Assembly: GCA_947497455.1 (NCBI GenBank)
Contig: CANMGU010000001.1
Coordinates: 1,550,001-1,614,000 of the forward strand
Direction: 5' to 3'
Length of the DNA: 64,000 nt
DNA from: an uncultured Sphingomonadaceae bacterium
GTDB lineage: Bacteria > Pseudomonadota > Alphaproteobacteria > Sphingomonadales > Sphingomonadaceae
The notes under the pieces were generated by a model that searched no databases, was not told the origin of the DNA, and saw only the letters and a list, made by a program, of their open reading frames with translations. The translations under genes and the position numbers were made by a program. Shown in pieces: positions 10,513 to 18,770 of the stretch. Position 1 is the stretch's first letter. Each line of letters begins with the position of its first letter.

Positions 10513-11100
10513 TTAACGCTCTAACGTCCCGATGCGGCGGATCTTCCGCTGCAACTGCATGACACCGTATAGCAATGCTTCGGCCGTTGGCGGGCATCCG
10601 GGCACATAGATATCAACCGGCACGATCCGGTCGCAGCCGCGCACAACCGAATAGCTATAATGGTAGTAGCCGCCGCCATTGGCACAGCTGCCCATCGAAA
10701 TCACATATTTCGGTTCTGACATCTGGTCGTAAACTTTGCGCAGCGCCGGCGCCATCTTGTTGCACAGCGTACCAGCAACAATCATCACATCCGACTGACG
10801 CGGACTGGCGCGCGGTGCAGCACCGAAACGTTCCATGTCATAGCGCGGCATGTTGACGTGAATCATCTCCACCGCGCAGCAAGCCAGACCGAAAGTCATC
10901 CACCAGAGCGAACCTGTACGCGCCCACTGGAACAGATCTTCGGTGGACGTGACAAGAAAGCCCTTGTCATTCACCTCTGAATTCAGGTCTTTAAAAAACG
11001 CCTCATCTGGCTGCGTATTTGGGGCCATTGGCGTACCATCAGCATTCAGAATAACATTGCTGCCAGTTTCTACTCCCAATCGAGCGCTCCCATTTTCCAT
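10513..11100 (-). CDS. nuoB: NADH-quinone oxidoreductase subunit B
   Basis: Subunit carrying the terminal 4Fe-4S cluster N2 that reduces ubiquinone. The cluster residues are the tandem cysteines in [13 protein letters not shown], plus [14 protein letters not shown] and [17 protein letters not shown]. The frame is open for another 30 codons upstream, but those lie inside nuoA. The ATG at 11100 gives [20 protein letters not shown] and 195 residues and overlaps nuoA by 31 nt; an ATG at 11028 (MAPNTQPDE) would give no overlap. The start is therefore uncertain; the core is not. Confidence 0.96.
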   Translation of the reverse strand: MENGSARLGVETGSNVILNADGTPMAPNTQPDEAFFKDLNSEVNDKGFLVTSTEDLFQWARTGSLWWMTFGLACCAVEMIHVNMPRYDMERFGAAPRASPRQSDVMIVAGTLCNKMAPALRKVYDQMSEPKYVISMGSCANGGGYYHYSYSVVRGCDRIVPVDIYVPGCPPTAEALLYGVMQLQRKIRRIGTLER

Positions 11101-11444
11101 TCGTAGATAAAGCCGACGGTCAGGATAAACAGAAAGACCATCATCGCAGACCATCCCGCCCAGCCGATCTGGCCAAGCGATACGGCCCAAGGAAACAGGA
11201 ATGCTGCCTCCAGATCAAAAATAATAAACAGGATAGCGACCAGATAAAAGCGCACATCAAACTGACTGCGCGAATCTTCAAACGCAGGAAAACCACATTC
11301 ATATTCGGACAATTTCTCGGGGTCCGGACTGTGCGTTCCCGTCAATCGCGATACGCCCATGGGAAGGAAAACAAACAATGCAGAGAGGCCAAGGGCCACT
11401 GCCAGGAAAAGCAGTATTGGCGCATATTCGGATAGATCGACCAC
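11070..11444 (-). CDS. nuoA: NADH-quinone oxidoreductase subunit A
   Basis: First gene of the complex I operon; small three-helix membrane subunit of 124 residues. Conserved parts are [20 protein letters not shown] (the cysteine-containing loop at the quinone entrance) and [20 protein letters not shown]. The 104-nt gap upstream separates it from the inositol-phosphatase-family gene and is the only place for a nuo-specific promoter on this side. Confidence 0.97.
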   Translation of the reverse strand: MVDLSEYAPILLFLAVALGLSALFVFLPMGVSRLTGTHSPDPEKLSEYECGFPAFEDSRSQFDVRFYLVAILFIIFDLEAAFLFPWAVSLGQIGWAGWSAMMVFLFILTVGFIYEWKMGALDWE

Positions 11445-11502
11445 AAAAGACTCGTTTCTCTAAAATTCAGGCCGCTTTTAGGGATAGGCTCGCCAAGCTG
11501 CA

Positions 11503-11528
11503 AGGGCCAAATGGCTCGAATTGGCCCT
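11503..11528 (-). terminator. Hairpin between the inositol-phosphatase-family gene and nuoA
   Basis: A perfect 8-bp inverted repeat (AGGGCCAA, 10-nt loop, TTGGCCCT) lies about 20 nt beyond the upstream gene's stop and about 60 nt before nuoA. It is not followed by a T-run on the minus strand, so it may be a weak terminator, an RNA-processing stem or a regulator site rather than a classical Rho-independent terminator. Confidence 0.4.
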
Positions 11529-11548
11529 ATCTATTGCTGATTGCGACG

Positions 11549-12367
11549 CTACAGCAGCGACCGCGCCAGAATTTTGTGCAACTTGCTGTGCAATGCCTCG
11601 TTCGCGGCCAATATTTCGCGCTGTCCGATCGGCTGATCGCCACCGGTATAATCGCTCACAAAACCGCCTGCCTCACGGACCATCAATATGCCCGCCGCTA
11701 CATCCCAAACCTGAAGATCTGCTTCCCAGAAACCGTCATAGCGGCCAGCGGCCAGCCACGCGAGGTCAAGCGATGCCGCACCGTTCCGACGAATTCCGGC
11801 CACTTGCGGAGCGATCGAACCGAATATCCGTGACCACTCAGCCAAATCGCCATGGCCTTTGAACGGGATGCCGGTAGCGATAAGTGCCTCGGACAAATCC
11901 CGCCGCGCCGAGACCCGGAGTCTTTTGTCACCAAGATAAGCACCTTTATCCATTTCCGCCCACCAAGTCTGATCGGAGACCGGCTCGTAAATCAAGCCGC
12001 TGGTAATCTTGCCCCAACCTTGGCCGTCATAGGCTCGTTCTTGCACAGCAATGGATATTGCAAAATGCGGAATGCCATGCAAAAAATTGGTCGTTCCGTC
12101 CAACGGGTCGACAATCCAGCGCGGTTTGCCTTCCTCGCCCTCGATCATGCCACCTTCTTCCAGCACGAAACCCCAACCCGGACGAACTTTCATCAGTTCG
12201 TCATAGAGGGTCCGTTCGGAGCGCATATCCGCCTTGGATACAAAATCAGCCGGTCCTTTTTTCGACACCTGAAGATGTTCGACCTCACCAAAGTCCCTGC
12301 GCAGACGGGACCCCGCCTTGCGAGCGGCGCGTTCCATAACGGTAATAAGGGCGGAATGTGCTGGCAT
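11549..12367 (-). CDS. suhB: Inositol monophosphatase family phosphatase (SuhB-like)
   Basis: 272 residues. Lithium-sensitive Mg-dependent phosphatase fold: the metal-binding WIVDPLDGTTNFLHGIPHFA motif and the second signature WDVAAGILMVREAGG are both intact, with the E of FVLEEGG as the third ligand region. Such enzymes hydrolyse myo-inositol-1-phosphate or related sugar phosphates in the cytosol; in some bacteria SuhB also acts on RNA processing. Substrate cannot be told from sequence. Lies between efp and nuoA on the same strand. Confidence 0.88.
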   Translation of the reverse strand: MPAHSALITVMERAARKAGSRLRRDFGEVEHLQVSKKGPADFVSKADMRSERTLYDELMKVRPGWGFVLEEGGMIEGEEGKPRWIVDPLDGTTNFLHGIPHFAISIAVQERAYDGQGWGKITSGLIYEPVSDQTWWAEMDKGAYLGDKRLRVSARRDLSEALIATGIPFKGHGDLAEWSRIFGSIAPQVAGIRRNGAASLDLAWLAAGRYDGFWEADLQVWDVAAGILMVREAGGFVSDYTGGDQPIGQREILAANEALHSKLHKILARSLL

Positions 12368-12447
12368 TTAAATTTCCAAATTCAACAGTTTTAGGTCCAG
12401 AACCACCAGTTCTGAGCCTGTTACAGGACGGCATTCGTCCAGTAAAT

Positions 12448-12474
12448 GTGGTTCGACAAGCTAACCACTAACGG
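12448..12474. repeat. Sphingomonad-type palindromic (REP-like) intergenic repeat
   Basis: The intergenic stretch after efp contains GTGGTTCGACAAGCTAACCAC followed by TAACGG. The arms GTGGTT and AACCAC are inverted around CGACAAGCT. The core GTTCGACAAGCT matches, from memory, the very common dispersed palindrome of sphingomonad genomes (reverse form AGCTTGTCGAAC). One degenerate copy is seen here. It may act as a transcript-end stem for efp. Confidence 0.6.
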
Positions 12475-12490
12475 CAACAATCTATACGAA

Positions 12491-13051
12491 CTACGCCTTA
12501 CCGACATATTCGCGGGCATAAACATCGACAATGATCCGTGTACCGGCAGAGATAAAGGGAGGCACCATGACGCGCACGCCATTATCGAGAACCGCTGGCT
12601 TGTAGCTAGACGAAGCTGTCTGGCCCTTAACAACCGCATCGGCTTCAACAATTTCGGCTTCAATCTGATCTGGCAATTGCACTGAAATCGGCTTCTCTTC
12701 GTATAGCTCCAGCATCACATCCATGCCGTCTTGCAAAAACTCGGCTGCGTCACCCAGCAAGTCACTTGGCAAAGTGATCTGCTCATAATTTTCCTTATCC
12801 ATGAAGGTCAGCATATCGCCATCGGCAAACAGATATTGAAACTCCTTGGTATCGAGACGAACTTTCTCGACCGTATCGGCGCTGCGGAACCGCACATTTG
12901 TTTTGCGACCATCAACCAGGTTTTTCATCTCCACCTGCATATAGGCGCCGCCTTTGCCAGGCTGGGTATGCTGAATCTTCGCCACCTTCCACAGGCCGTT
13001 TTCATAATCCAATATGTTGCCGGGACGGATATCTACGCCGCTGATTTTCAT
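12491..13051 (-). CDS. efp: Translation elongation factor P
   Basis: 186 residues, the usual length. Rescues ribosomes stalled on polyproline stretches. Domain I starts [20 protein letters not shown] and carries the loop [20 protein letters not shown], with lysine at the tip (PGKGGA) where E. coli EF-P is beta-lysylated; no modification gene is in the window. Domain III ends with [17 protein letters not shown]. An 80-nt region upstream separates it from a divergent small gene and should contain the promoter. Confidence 0.97.
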   Translation of the reverse strand: MKISGVDIRPGNILDYENGLWKVAKIQHTQPGKGGAYMQVEMKNLVDGRKTNVRFRSADTVEKVRLDTKEFQYLFADGDMLTFMDKENYEQITLPSDLLGDAAEFLQDGMDVMLELYEEKPISVQLPDQIEAEIVEADAVVKGQTASSSYKPAVLDNGVRVMVPPFISAGTRIIVDVYAREYVGKA

Positions 13052-13132
13052 GAAACATCTCGCTTTCGGAAATCTTGTGTTGCGGCCCTCTATAGCGATG
13101 GACGCAGATAGGCAAGCACAGCGCTGATCGAA

Positions 13133-13408
13133 ATGGCGATTTCATACAATACATTTCCCTATGCGCAATTTACCCCAAATTTAATGGAAGATATCCCGGA
13201 TCTGGTGTCGCCTGAAGAAAACACTCCGCCTGCTGTTGGCCTTTTCAGCGGGACCATTACTCGTGCGCCTTTGCCAACCGCTCCCATCTCTGTCGGTTTT
13301 TTGAGTGAGATAGAACGCAGTATGCCTCATTTCGGCATACCGTCAGAGGAAAGTTTCGTCCGTAATTTTCTGCAGGGGCGCAAGGGTCTCTTTCTCATAG
13401 ATGGCTAA
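13133..13408 (+). CDS. Small uncharacterised protein, paralogue 1
   Basis: 91 residues, no signal peptide, no recognised domain. The C-terminal half ([12 protein letters not shown], then [20 protein letters not shown], then VRNFLQG) aligns with the next gene (AGLFGYSIADGK, then YVRELEQLPNFPAPSIDRFM, then AQYVRST). This suggests a tandem duplication. No clear Shine-Dalgarno is visible before the ATG at 13133; an internal ATG at 13184 (MEDIPDLV) is the alternative start. It is divergent from efp. Confidence 0.6.
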   Translation: MAISYNTFPYAQFTPNLMEDIPDLVSPEENTPPAVGLFSGTITRAPLPTAPISVGFLSEIERSMPHFGIPSEESFVRNFLQGRKGLFLIDG

Positions 13409-13449
13409 ACCTGTTCCCTGGGCCGGGCGCCCTCGGATGTCTCAACCAC

Positions 13450-13483
13450 AAAAAGACAATCAATATCCGCCCGTTGTCTTTTT
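13450..13483. terminator. A/T-rich perfect hairpin between the two small paralogues
   Basis: AAAAAGACAA, a 14-nt spacer, then TTGTCTTTTT: a perfect 10-bp stem whose right arm ends in five T and whose left arm starts with five A. It would work as a terminator-like stem in either direction and lies 40 nt after the first paralogue and 40 nt before the second. It could instead be an operator. Confidence 0.5.
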
Positions 13484-13523
13484 CGTACAATACGTTGCAC
13501 TGACACCAGTGTAATTAACGGTC

Positions 13524-13769
13524 ATGAGCGAAACAGATCTTATTGAGCCGGAAAAAAATTCAATATTGTCGGACAGTTTCCAGCCGGAAGCTGCTGCGGC
13601 AGGACTGTTCGGCTATTCTATAGCCGACGGGAAAATCCGATCTGTTATCCCCCTACCCAGCTATGTCAGGGAATTGGAACAATTGCCAAACTTCCCCGCG
13701 CCTTCCATTGACCGGTTTATGGCTCAATATGTCCGTTCGACCATCGGAGTGACCAAAAGCTCTTCCTAA
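13524..13769 (+). CDS. Small uncharacterised protein, paralogue 2
   Basis: 81 residues with an acidic N-terminus (MSETDLIEPEKNS) and the same C-terminal pattern as the preceding gene: an AAGLFG element, then roughly 20 residues on, L-P-N-F-x-x-P-S-x-x-x-F. No membrane segment or signal. The stop is 5 nt from the thiE stop (convergent). Family unknown; the similarity to its neighbour is the best evidence that both are expressed genes. Confidence 0.6.
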   Translation: MSETDLIEPEKNSILSDSFQPEAAAAGLFGYSIADGKIRSVIPLPSYVRELEQLPNFPAPSIDRFMAQYVRSTIGVTKSSS

Positions 13770-13774
13770 AGCCG

Positions 13775-14404
13775 TCAATCAGTTGATAATATCTCGGTAA
13801 ATTGCGATACTGCATGGGCCGGACCTTGCGGATCCTTCCATACCGATCCGCTGACCGCTAGAAAATCGGCACCGGCTTCCACCAGTGGCTTGCAATTGTC
13901 TGGCGTTATGCCGCCAATCGCAACGCAGGGAATTTCCATAACCGCAGACCACCATTGCAGCAGATCCGCTTCGGGTCGGTGATGTGTTTCCTTCGTCTGC
14001 GTTGGATAAAAGGCACCGAAGGCAACATAATTTGCACCACCCTCACCGGCTTCCATGGCCAGATGGCGGCTGTCATGACAGGTTATACCAATCTGCGCTT
14101 GATCTCCCAGTTCGGCCCGTGCGTCTTTCAGGTCATCATCGCCCTGCCCCAAATGCACGCCATCGGCCGAGAGGCGCTTGGCAAGAGCAACGTCGTCGTT
14201 CACGATAAAGGCGACATCATGCGCATCGCATATTGCTTTCAGGGGTTCAGCCAATTTCGCTGCCTCGTCTCGATCAATGTCTTTCACCCGAAACTGGAAA
14301 GCCGCAACCGGCCCTGCTTCCAGTGCAGATTGCAATTGCTGAGGAAAATCGCCGCCTGTTTCGAGCGGTGAAATCAAATATAGCTGGCAAGAAGGTATCG
14401 TCAT
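13775..14404 (-). CDS. thiE: Thiamine phosphate synthase
   Basis: 209 residues, TIM-barrel enzyme joining hydroxymethylpyrimidine diphosphate and thiazole phosphate. Motifs: AFQFRVKDIDRDEA near the N-terminus (the family's QxRxK), FIVNDDVALAKRLSADGVHLGQGDDDL (given in parts: FIVNDD, DGVHLGQGD), IGITCHD, NYVAFGAFYPTQTK and VAIGGITPDN. It is the last gene of the central-carbon operon and encodes the cofactor pathway for the transketolase at the operon's head. There is no TPP riboswitch directly upstream. Confidence 0.88.
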   Translation of the reverse strand: MTIPSCQLYLISPLETGGDFPQQLQSALEAGPVAAFQFRVKDIDRDEAAKLAEPLKAICDAHDVAFIVNDDVALAKRLSADGVHLGQGDDDLKDARAELGDQAQIGITCHDSRHLAMEAGEGGANYVAFGAFYPTQTKETHHRPEADLLQWWSAVMEIPCVAIGGITPDNCKPLVEAGADFLAVSGSVWKDPQGPAHAVSQFTEILSTD

Positions 14405-14423
14405 AATCGCCGCCTCTTAAACG

Positions 14424-15098
14424 TCATGCATGCACGACGGCAAGAAGGAACCCGTCCCAGTTCTTGCTGCCCACCGTCTGTATCGCGGTTGCGTCAACTT
14501 TGGGATGATTTTGCAGAGCCGCGTACAACGCTCTTGTTCCCGGCACTTTCGGGTCATCGCTGTCCGGATCGATCACGCCACCTTCCCGTACAACATTGTC
14601 GAACACGAGCATCGCACCTGTTCGAGACAGGCGGATTGCATGGTCCAGATAGGCCGCATAATTTTCCTTGTCGGCATCGACAAAAACAAAGTCGAAAGGC
14701 GGCGCTTTATTTGCCTCCATTGCCGATAATGAGTTTACGGCTTTTCCCACAATTATTTCGACCTTGTCGCTCTGTCCTGCTCTTTCCAGATTGGAACGCG
14801 CTATCGCTGCATAGTGCGGCTCGAGCTCTAATGACACAAGACGACCGTCGTCTGAAAGGGCTCGAGCCAGCCAAATCGCTGAGTATCCACCCAGCGTCCC
14901 AATTTCTAATATGCGCCGCGCACTAACACCGCGCGCCAACAGCTCCAGCATACGTCCTTGGGCTGGCGAGACATCAATTGCCGGAAGACCGGCTTTTTCA
15001 TTGGCGGCCAGACAGGCATCGAGCGCCTCATCCTTACCGATCAGGTGCCGGACGATATAATCATCCACATCTGACCAATTGGGATCGGACTTCGCCAA
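14424..15098 (-). CDS. SAM-dependent O-methyltransferase (methyltransferase family 3)
   Basis: 224 residues, class I Rossmann methyltransferase of the catechol/caffeoyl-CoA O-methyltransferase type. SAM-binding motif I is RRILEIGTLGGYSAIWLARA; the acidic residue after strand 2 is in LVSLELEPHYA; the metal-site region is FDFVFVDADKENYAAYL and the second metal part is GAMLVFDNVVREGGV. Probably Mg-dependent. The natural acceptor is unknown. It sits between aldolase and thiE with short gaps, so it is likely co-transcribed. Confidence 0.85.
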   Translation of the reverse strand: MAKSDPNWSDVDDYIVRHLIGKDEALDACLAANEKAGLPAIDVSPAQGRMLELLARGVSARRILEIGTLGGYSAIWLARALSDDGRLVSLELEPHYAAIARSNLERAGQSDKVEIIVGKAVNSLSAMEANKAPPFDFVFVDADKENYAAYLDHAIRLSRTGAMLVFDNVVREGGVIDPDSDDPKVPGTRALYAALQNHPKVDATAIQTVGSKNWDGFLLAVVHA

Positions 15099-15110
15099 AT
15101 GCCTTATTCC

Positions 15111-16004
15111 TTATGCCTTAACCGTCGACGCCTTGTGAATCTGGTCAATGGCACCACCAAGCGAAGCATCAAATTCTGCATCGGTCATCGGGTGCCGCAG
15201 ATCCTGCAATAGCGCACGCGAGAAACTGGCAATCATGCCACGGTTCTTGGCGAGTTCGCTGCAAGCCTCGTCACGGGAGAAGCCTCCCGAAAGAGCCACA
15301 ACACGGGCGACACGGGGATGATCCACCAATGGTGCATAGAGATTCGCTTCCGTCGGGATCGACAATTTCAGCATGACCTTGCGATCTGCTGGCAGCGCAT
15401 CGAGCTGCTTTGTGATCTCCGTGAGCAAAATGGCGTCGCACTCTGCCCGCTCGGCGCTCTTGATGTTCACTTCTGGTTCGATCATCGGCATCAGGCCATG
15501 ATCCAGAATTTGACCGGCAACGTCAAACTGCTGCTTTACAATCGCCGCAATACCGGTGGGAGATGCCAGATTGATAACCGAGCGCATTTTGGTGCCGAAA
15601 ACGCCTTTTGCCTTGGCGCGCTCCAGCAACGCGCCGAGTTCCGGCATCGGCTTCATCATCTGCACACCGTCAGCTTCGTCTTCCAGCCCCTTGTCCACTT
15701 TCAGGAAGGGCACAACACCCCGTTCCCAAAGCAAGGTCGGCACAGGCTTTCCGTCTGCATCACCATCCATCGTTTTTTCGAACAGGATCGCGCCGATGAC
15801 CTTTCCGCTGCCGAAGCTCGGTGCGGTCACGATGCGGCTGCGCATGCCGTGGATCAGGGCGAACATCTCGTCATCATTCGAATAGGCATCCTCTTCGACA
15901 CCATAGCCCCGGAGCGCCTTTGGAGTAGAACCACCACTCTGGTCCAAGGCGGCAATGAAGCCTGCGCCATTTTCGATTTTGTCCATCATCTTCGGATCAT
16001 GCAT
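15111..16004 (-). CDS. fda: Fructose-bisphosphate aldolase, class I
   Basis: 297 residues, Schiff-base aldolase splitting fructose-1,6-bisphosphate to DHAP and glyceraldehyde-3-phosphate. It closely follows the pattern of the Staphylococcus class I enzyme Fda (296 residues): KIENGAGFIAALDQSGGSTP, GAILFEKTMD, VPFLKVDKGL, EPEVNI, the lysine segment VMLKLSIPTEANLY and VVALSGGFSRDEAC. It lies in an operon with gap and pgk, as expected for glycolysis/gluconeogenesis. Confidence 0.93.
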   Translation of the reverse strand: MHDPKMMDKIENGAGFIAALDQSGGSTPKALRGYGVEEDAYSNDDEMFALIHGMRSRIVTAPSFGSGKVIGAILFEKTMDGDADGKPVPTLLWERGVVPFLKVDKGLEDEADGVQMMKPMPELGALLERAKAKGVFGTKMRSVINLASPTGIAAIVKQQFDVAGQILDHGLMPMIEPEVNIKSAERAECDAILLTEITKQLDALPADRKVMLKLSIPTEANLYAPLVDHPRVARVVALSGGFSRDEACSELAKNRGMIASFSRALLQDLRHPMTDAEFDASLGGAIDQIHKASTVKA

Positions 16005-16019
16005 GAAATTCGTCCTCGT

Positions 16020-16523
16020 TTAGTTAGATTGCTCGGCAAGAATATCGATATCCCGCCATATGATACGTTCATTGGGGACCGTGGCCCCATAAAGATCTTT
16101 ATCTTCAACCCCGTCAGCTATGCCGCCAAGCCGGGTATACAGGTTTCTCGCGCGATCATTTCCGACGACAACATGCAGCCAGATTGATTTTCGACCATTT
16201 TCCTTGGCCGTACGAGCGGCTGCAGCAAGCAATTTGCGGCCAATGCCCTTCGAGCGGCAGTCACTGCGCACATGGAGGTTGTCGAGATAGACCATCTCGT
16301 CGTCCCAGGCTGCAACAAAGCCCTGAATCTGATCATCTTCGGCAACCAGCACAATGTCTTGCGCGCCAATCTCCGCATTATTCCAGCGTTCGGCCATCTT
16401 TTCGGGCAACTGCTTATCGAGCAGATCGGCGGACAGATAGTCGCGATAGTTTTCCTGCCAGCTGCGCGCATGGATTTCGGCAATTATCGGCCTGTCCTTG
16501 TCTTCTGCAGGCCGAATATTCAT
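16020..16523 (-). CDS. GNAT-family N-acetyltransferase
   Basis: 167 residues from the ATG that overlaps the pgk stop by 4 nt (ATGA); a longer frame of 15 more codons lies inside pgk and is rejected. The acetyl-CoA binding motif A is [20 protein letters not shown] (R/Q-x-x-G-x-G/A form), and the C-terminal element is [13 protein letters not shown]. Acetylates an unknown amine. Translational coupling to pgk suggests a housekeeping or regulatory link, but that is inference. Confidence 0.85.
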   Translation of the reverse strand: MNIRPAEDKDRPIIAEIHARSWQENYRDYLSADLLDKQLPEKMAERWNNAEIGAQDIVLVAEDDQIQGFVAAWDDEMVYLDNLHVRSDCRSKGIGRKLLAAAARTAKENGRKSIWLHVVVGNDRARNLYTRLGGIADGVEDKDLYGATVPNERIIWRDIDILAEQSN

Positions 16524-17710
16524 TGCTGAAGAGCCTTTACACCCGGCAGCTCTTTGCCTTCCATCCATTCCAGAAAAGCACCGCCGGCGGTAGATATAAA
16601 GCTGAAGTCTTCCGCGACACCGGCATGATTGAGCGCGGCAACCGTATCGCCGCCGCCTGCTACCGATAGCAAAGAGCCCTCTTTGGTCAGTGCCGCCGCT
16701 GTTCTGGCCAACGCAACCGTTGCCATATCAAAGGGCGGTGTCTCGAACGCCCCCATCGGACCGTTCCAGACCAGCGTTTTGCAAGTTTTCAGGACGTCGG
16801 ACAGGGCCTCAACCGCCGCGGGACCAACATCGAGGATCATTTCATCCTCCGCCACCTCGTGGACATTGACCGTCCGGGTCGGCGGATTGGGCGCAAATTC
16901 CTTCGCGACCACGACATCATAGGGCAGATGCACGGTGCAATCGGCTTTATCCGCCGCATCTAGGATCGCATTGGCGGTATCGGTCAAATCATGCTCACAT
17001 AGCGATTTGCCAACATCGACGCCGCGAGCCGCCAGGAACGTATTGGCCATGCCACCGCCGATGATCAGATGATCTACTTTCTCGACCATTTGCCGCAAAA
17101 CATCAAGTTTGCTGGAGACTTTCGCGCCGCCTACGACAGCAACCACCGGATGCTCAGGATCGCCGAGCGCCTTGTTAAGGGCACTTAGCTCACGTTCCAT
17201 GGAACGCCCTGCATAAGCAGGCAAATGGTCGGCCAAGCCTGCTGTCGTCACGTGTGCTCGGTGGGCAGCGGAGAACGCGTCATTGACATAAAATTCGCCA
17301 AAGGATGCGATGGCCTTGGCCATCGCCGGGTCATTTTTCTCTTCACCGGGAGCAAACCGGCTATTTTCGACCACGACAATGCTGCCATTTGGCAGAGCAT
17401 CAATCGTATCCCGGTCGGGCATCTGCATGAAGCCGACGTCGCGGCCCAGCACCTTGGCCAACGGTGCGACCACAGGCTCAAGCGAATATTTCATATCCGC
17501 TTGTCCCTTCGGTCGTCCGAAATGAGCCAGCAACAACACTTTGGCACCGCGATCCGCCAGTTCCGTGACTGTCGGGACGACGGCTTTCAGCCGCGTATCG
17601 TCCGTGACCCTCCCTTCCGCCATCGGAACATTCAGGTCTACCCGGACAAGTCCGGGCTTTCCTGTCACGTCACCAAGATCATCCAGCGTTTTGAAATTGT
17701 TGTCAGCCAT
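16520..17710 (-). CDS. pgk: Phosphoglycerate kinase
   Basis: 396 residues, makes ATP from 1,3-bisphosphoglycerate (reversible). Signature [20 protein letters not shown] for the phosphoglycerate site, [26 protein letters not shown], and the nucleotide-binding end [10 protein letters not shown] plus [16 protein letters not shown]. Follows gap with an 18-nt gap. Confidence 0.97.
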   Translation of the reverse strand: MADNNFKTLDDLGDVTGKPGLVRVDLNVPMAEGRVTDDTRLKAVVPTVTELADRGAKVLLLAHFGRPKGQADMKYSLEPVVAPLAKVLGRDVGFMQMPDRDTIDALPNGSIVVVENSRFAPGEEKNDPAMAKAIASFGEFYVNDAFSAAHRAHVTTAGLADHLPAYAGRSMERELSALNKALGDPEHPVVAVVGGAKVSSKLDVLRQMVEKVDHLIIGGGMANTFLAARGVDVGKSLCEHDLTDTANAILDAADKADCTVHLPYDVVVAKEFAPNPPTRTVNVHEVAEDEMILDVGPAAVEALSDVLKTCKTLVWNGPMGAFETPPFDMATVALARTAAALTKEGSLLSVAGGGDTVAALNHAGVAEDFSFISTAGGAFLEWMEGKELPGVKALQQ

Positions 17711-17728
17711 TGCTCAAAACCTCTCTGT

Positions 17729-18733
17729 TTAGAGCAAACCCGCCATGACGCCAGCAGTGTCGATCATCCGGTTGGAGAAGCCCCATTCGTTGTCATACCA
17801 GCTGACTACGCGGACCAATTTGCCGTCCATAACCGTTGTTTCCAGGCTATCCACTGACGAACTCGCGGGCTGATGATTGAAATCGCTGGAAACAAGCGGT
17901 TTGTCTTCAAAAACCAGAACACCGTTCATGGGCCCGTCAGCCGCGGCTTTCAGCGCTGCGTTAATTTCTTCCACGCTGGTGTCGCGATTAGGCGTGAAGA
18001 CCAGATCTACGAGGCTCACATTCGGTGTCGGCACGCGAACCGAAGAGCCGTCCAGCTTGCCATTCAGTTCCGGCAATACCAAGCCAACAGCCCGGGCAGC
18101 GCCTGTGGTGGTCGGAATCATGTTGACCGCACCGGCACGGGCACGGCGCATATCGCTATGCATCTGATCAAGCATACGCTGATCATTGGTGTAGCTGTGG
18201 ATCGTGGTCATGAAACCACGTTCGATACCAACCGCATCGTTCAGCACCTTGGCTACAGGTGCGAGGCAGTTTGTCGTACAAGATGCATTAGAAACAATGA
18301 CATCCGCTGACGTCAAAACGTCATGGTTGACCCCATAGACGACTGTTTTCAAGTCACCCTTTGCCGGTGCAGAGATCAAAACGCGTTTTGCGCCTGCATC
18401 AATATGAGGCTGCGCCGCTTCGACCGATTGGAAGAAGCCCGTGCATTCCAAAACGATATCAATGCCCATTTCGCCATGGGGCAGATCGCCAGGGTTACGC
18501 TCTGACGTTACCGCGATTTTCTTGCCATTGACGGAGATGCTGTCGCCATCGGCCGTAACTTCGCCTGGAAAACGGCCATGGACGCTGTCATAACCGAAAA
18601 GCAGCGCATTAGCCTCTGCATCGGCAAGGTCGTTAATAGCAACCAGCTCCAGTCCGCAATCTGGACGCTCGAGAATTGCCCGAGCCACCAAACGGCCGAT
18701 ACGGCCAAATCCGTTAATTGCTACTTTTGTCAT
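17729..18733 (-). CDS. gap: Glyceraldehyde-3-phosphate dehydrogenase, type I
   Basis: 334 residues. NAD(P)-binding N-terminus [16 protein letters not shown]; catalytic cysteine in [20 protein letters not shown]; the C-terminal [16 protein letters not shown] is the family end. Converts glyceraldehyde-3-phosphate to 1,3-bisphosphoglycerate, the substrate of the next gene product. The residue after the second strand (LVAINDLAD) is Asp, compatible with NAD preference. Confidence 0.97.
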   Translation of the reverse strand: MTKVAINGFGRIGRLVARAILERPDCGLELVAINDLADAEANALLFGYDSVHGRFPGEVTADGDSISVNGKKIAVTSERNPGDLPHGEMGIDIVLECTGFFQSVEAAQPHIDAGAKRVLISAPAKGDLKTVVYGVNHDVLTSADVIVSNASCTTNCLAPVAKVLNDAVGIERGFMTTIHSYTNDQRMLDQMHSDMRRARAGAVNMIPTTTGAARAVGLVLPELNGKLDGSSVRVPTPNVSLVDLVFTPNRDTSVEEINAALKAAADGPMNGVLVFEDKPLVSSDFNHQPASSSVDSLETTVMDGKLVRVVSWYDNEWGFSNRMIDTAGVMAGLL

Positions 18734-18770
18734 AAATGTTGCTCCTTTGAATTCGAGTTTCTAGCTGTTT

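Noticed and set aside
9789-10562. 257-codon plus-strand frame over nuoC/nuoD
   Set aside because: Antisense to two certain nuo genes, with no recognisable protein features.
11101-11190. NuoB extension by 30 codons
   Set aside because: Overlaps nuoA deeply and encodes no conserved NuoB sequence.
14405-14423. TPP riboswitch controlling thiE
   Set aside because: Only 19 nt separate thiE from the upstream gene and no thi-box sequence is visible.
15318-16187. 289-codon plus-strand frame over the aldolase gene
   Set aside because: Shadow of the aldolase and GNAT genes on the opposite strand; His/Arg-rich nonsense composition.
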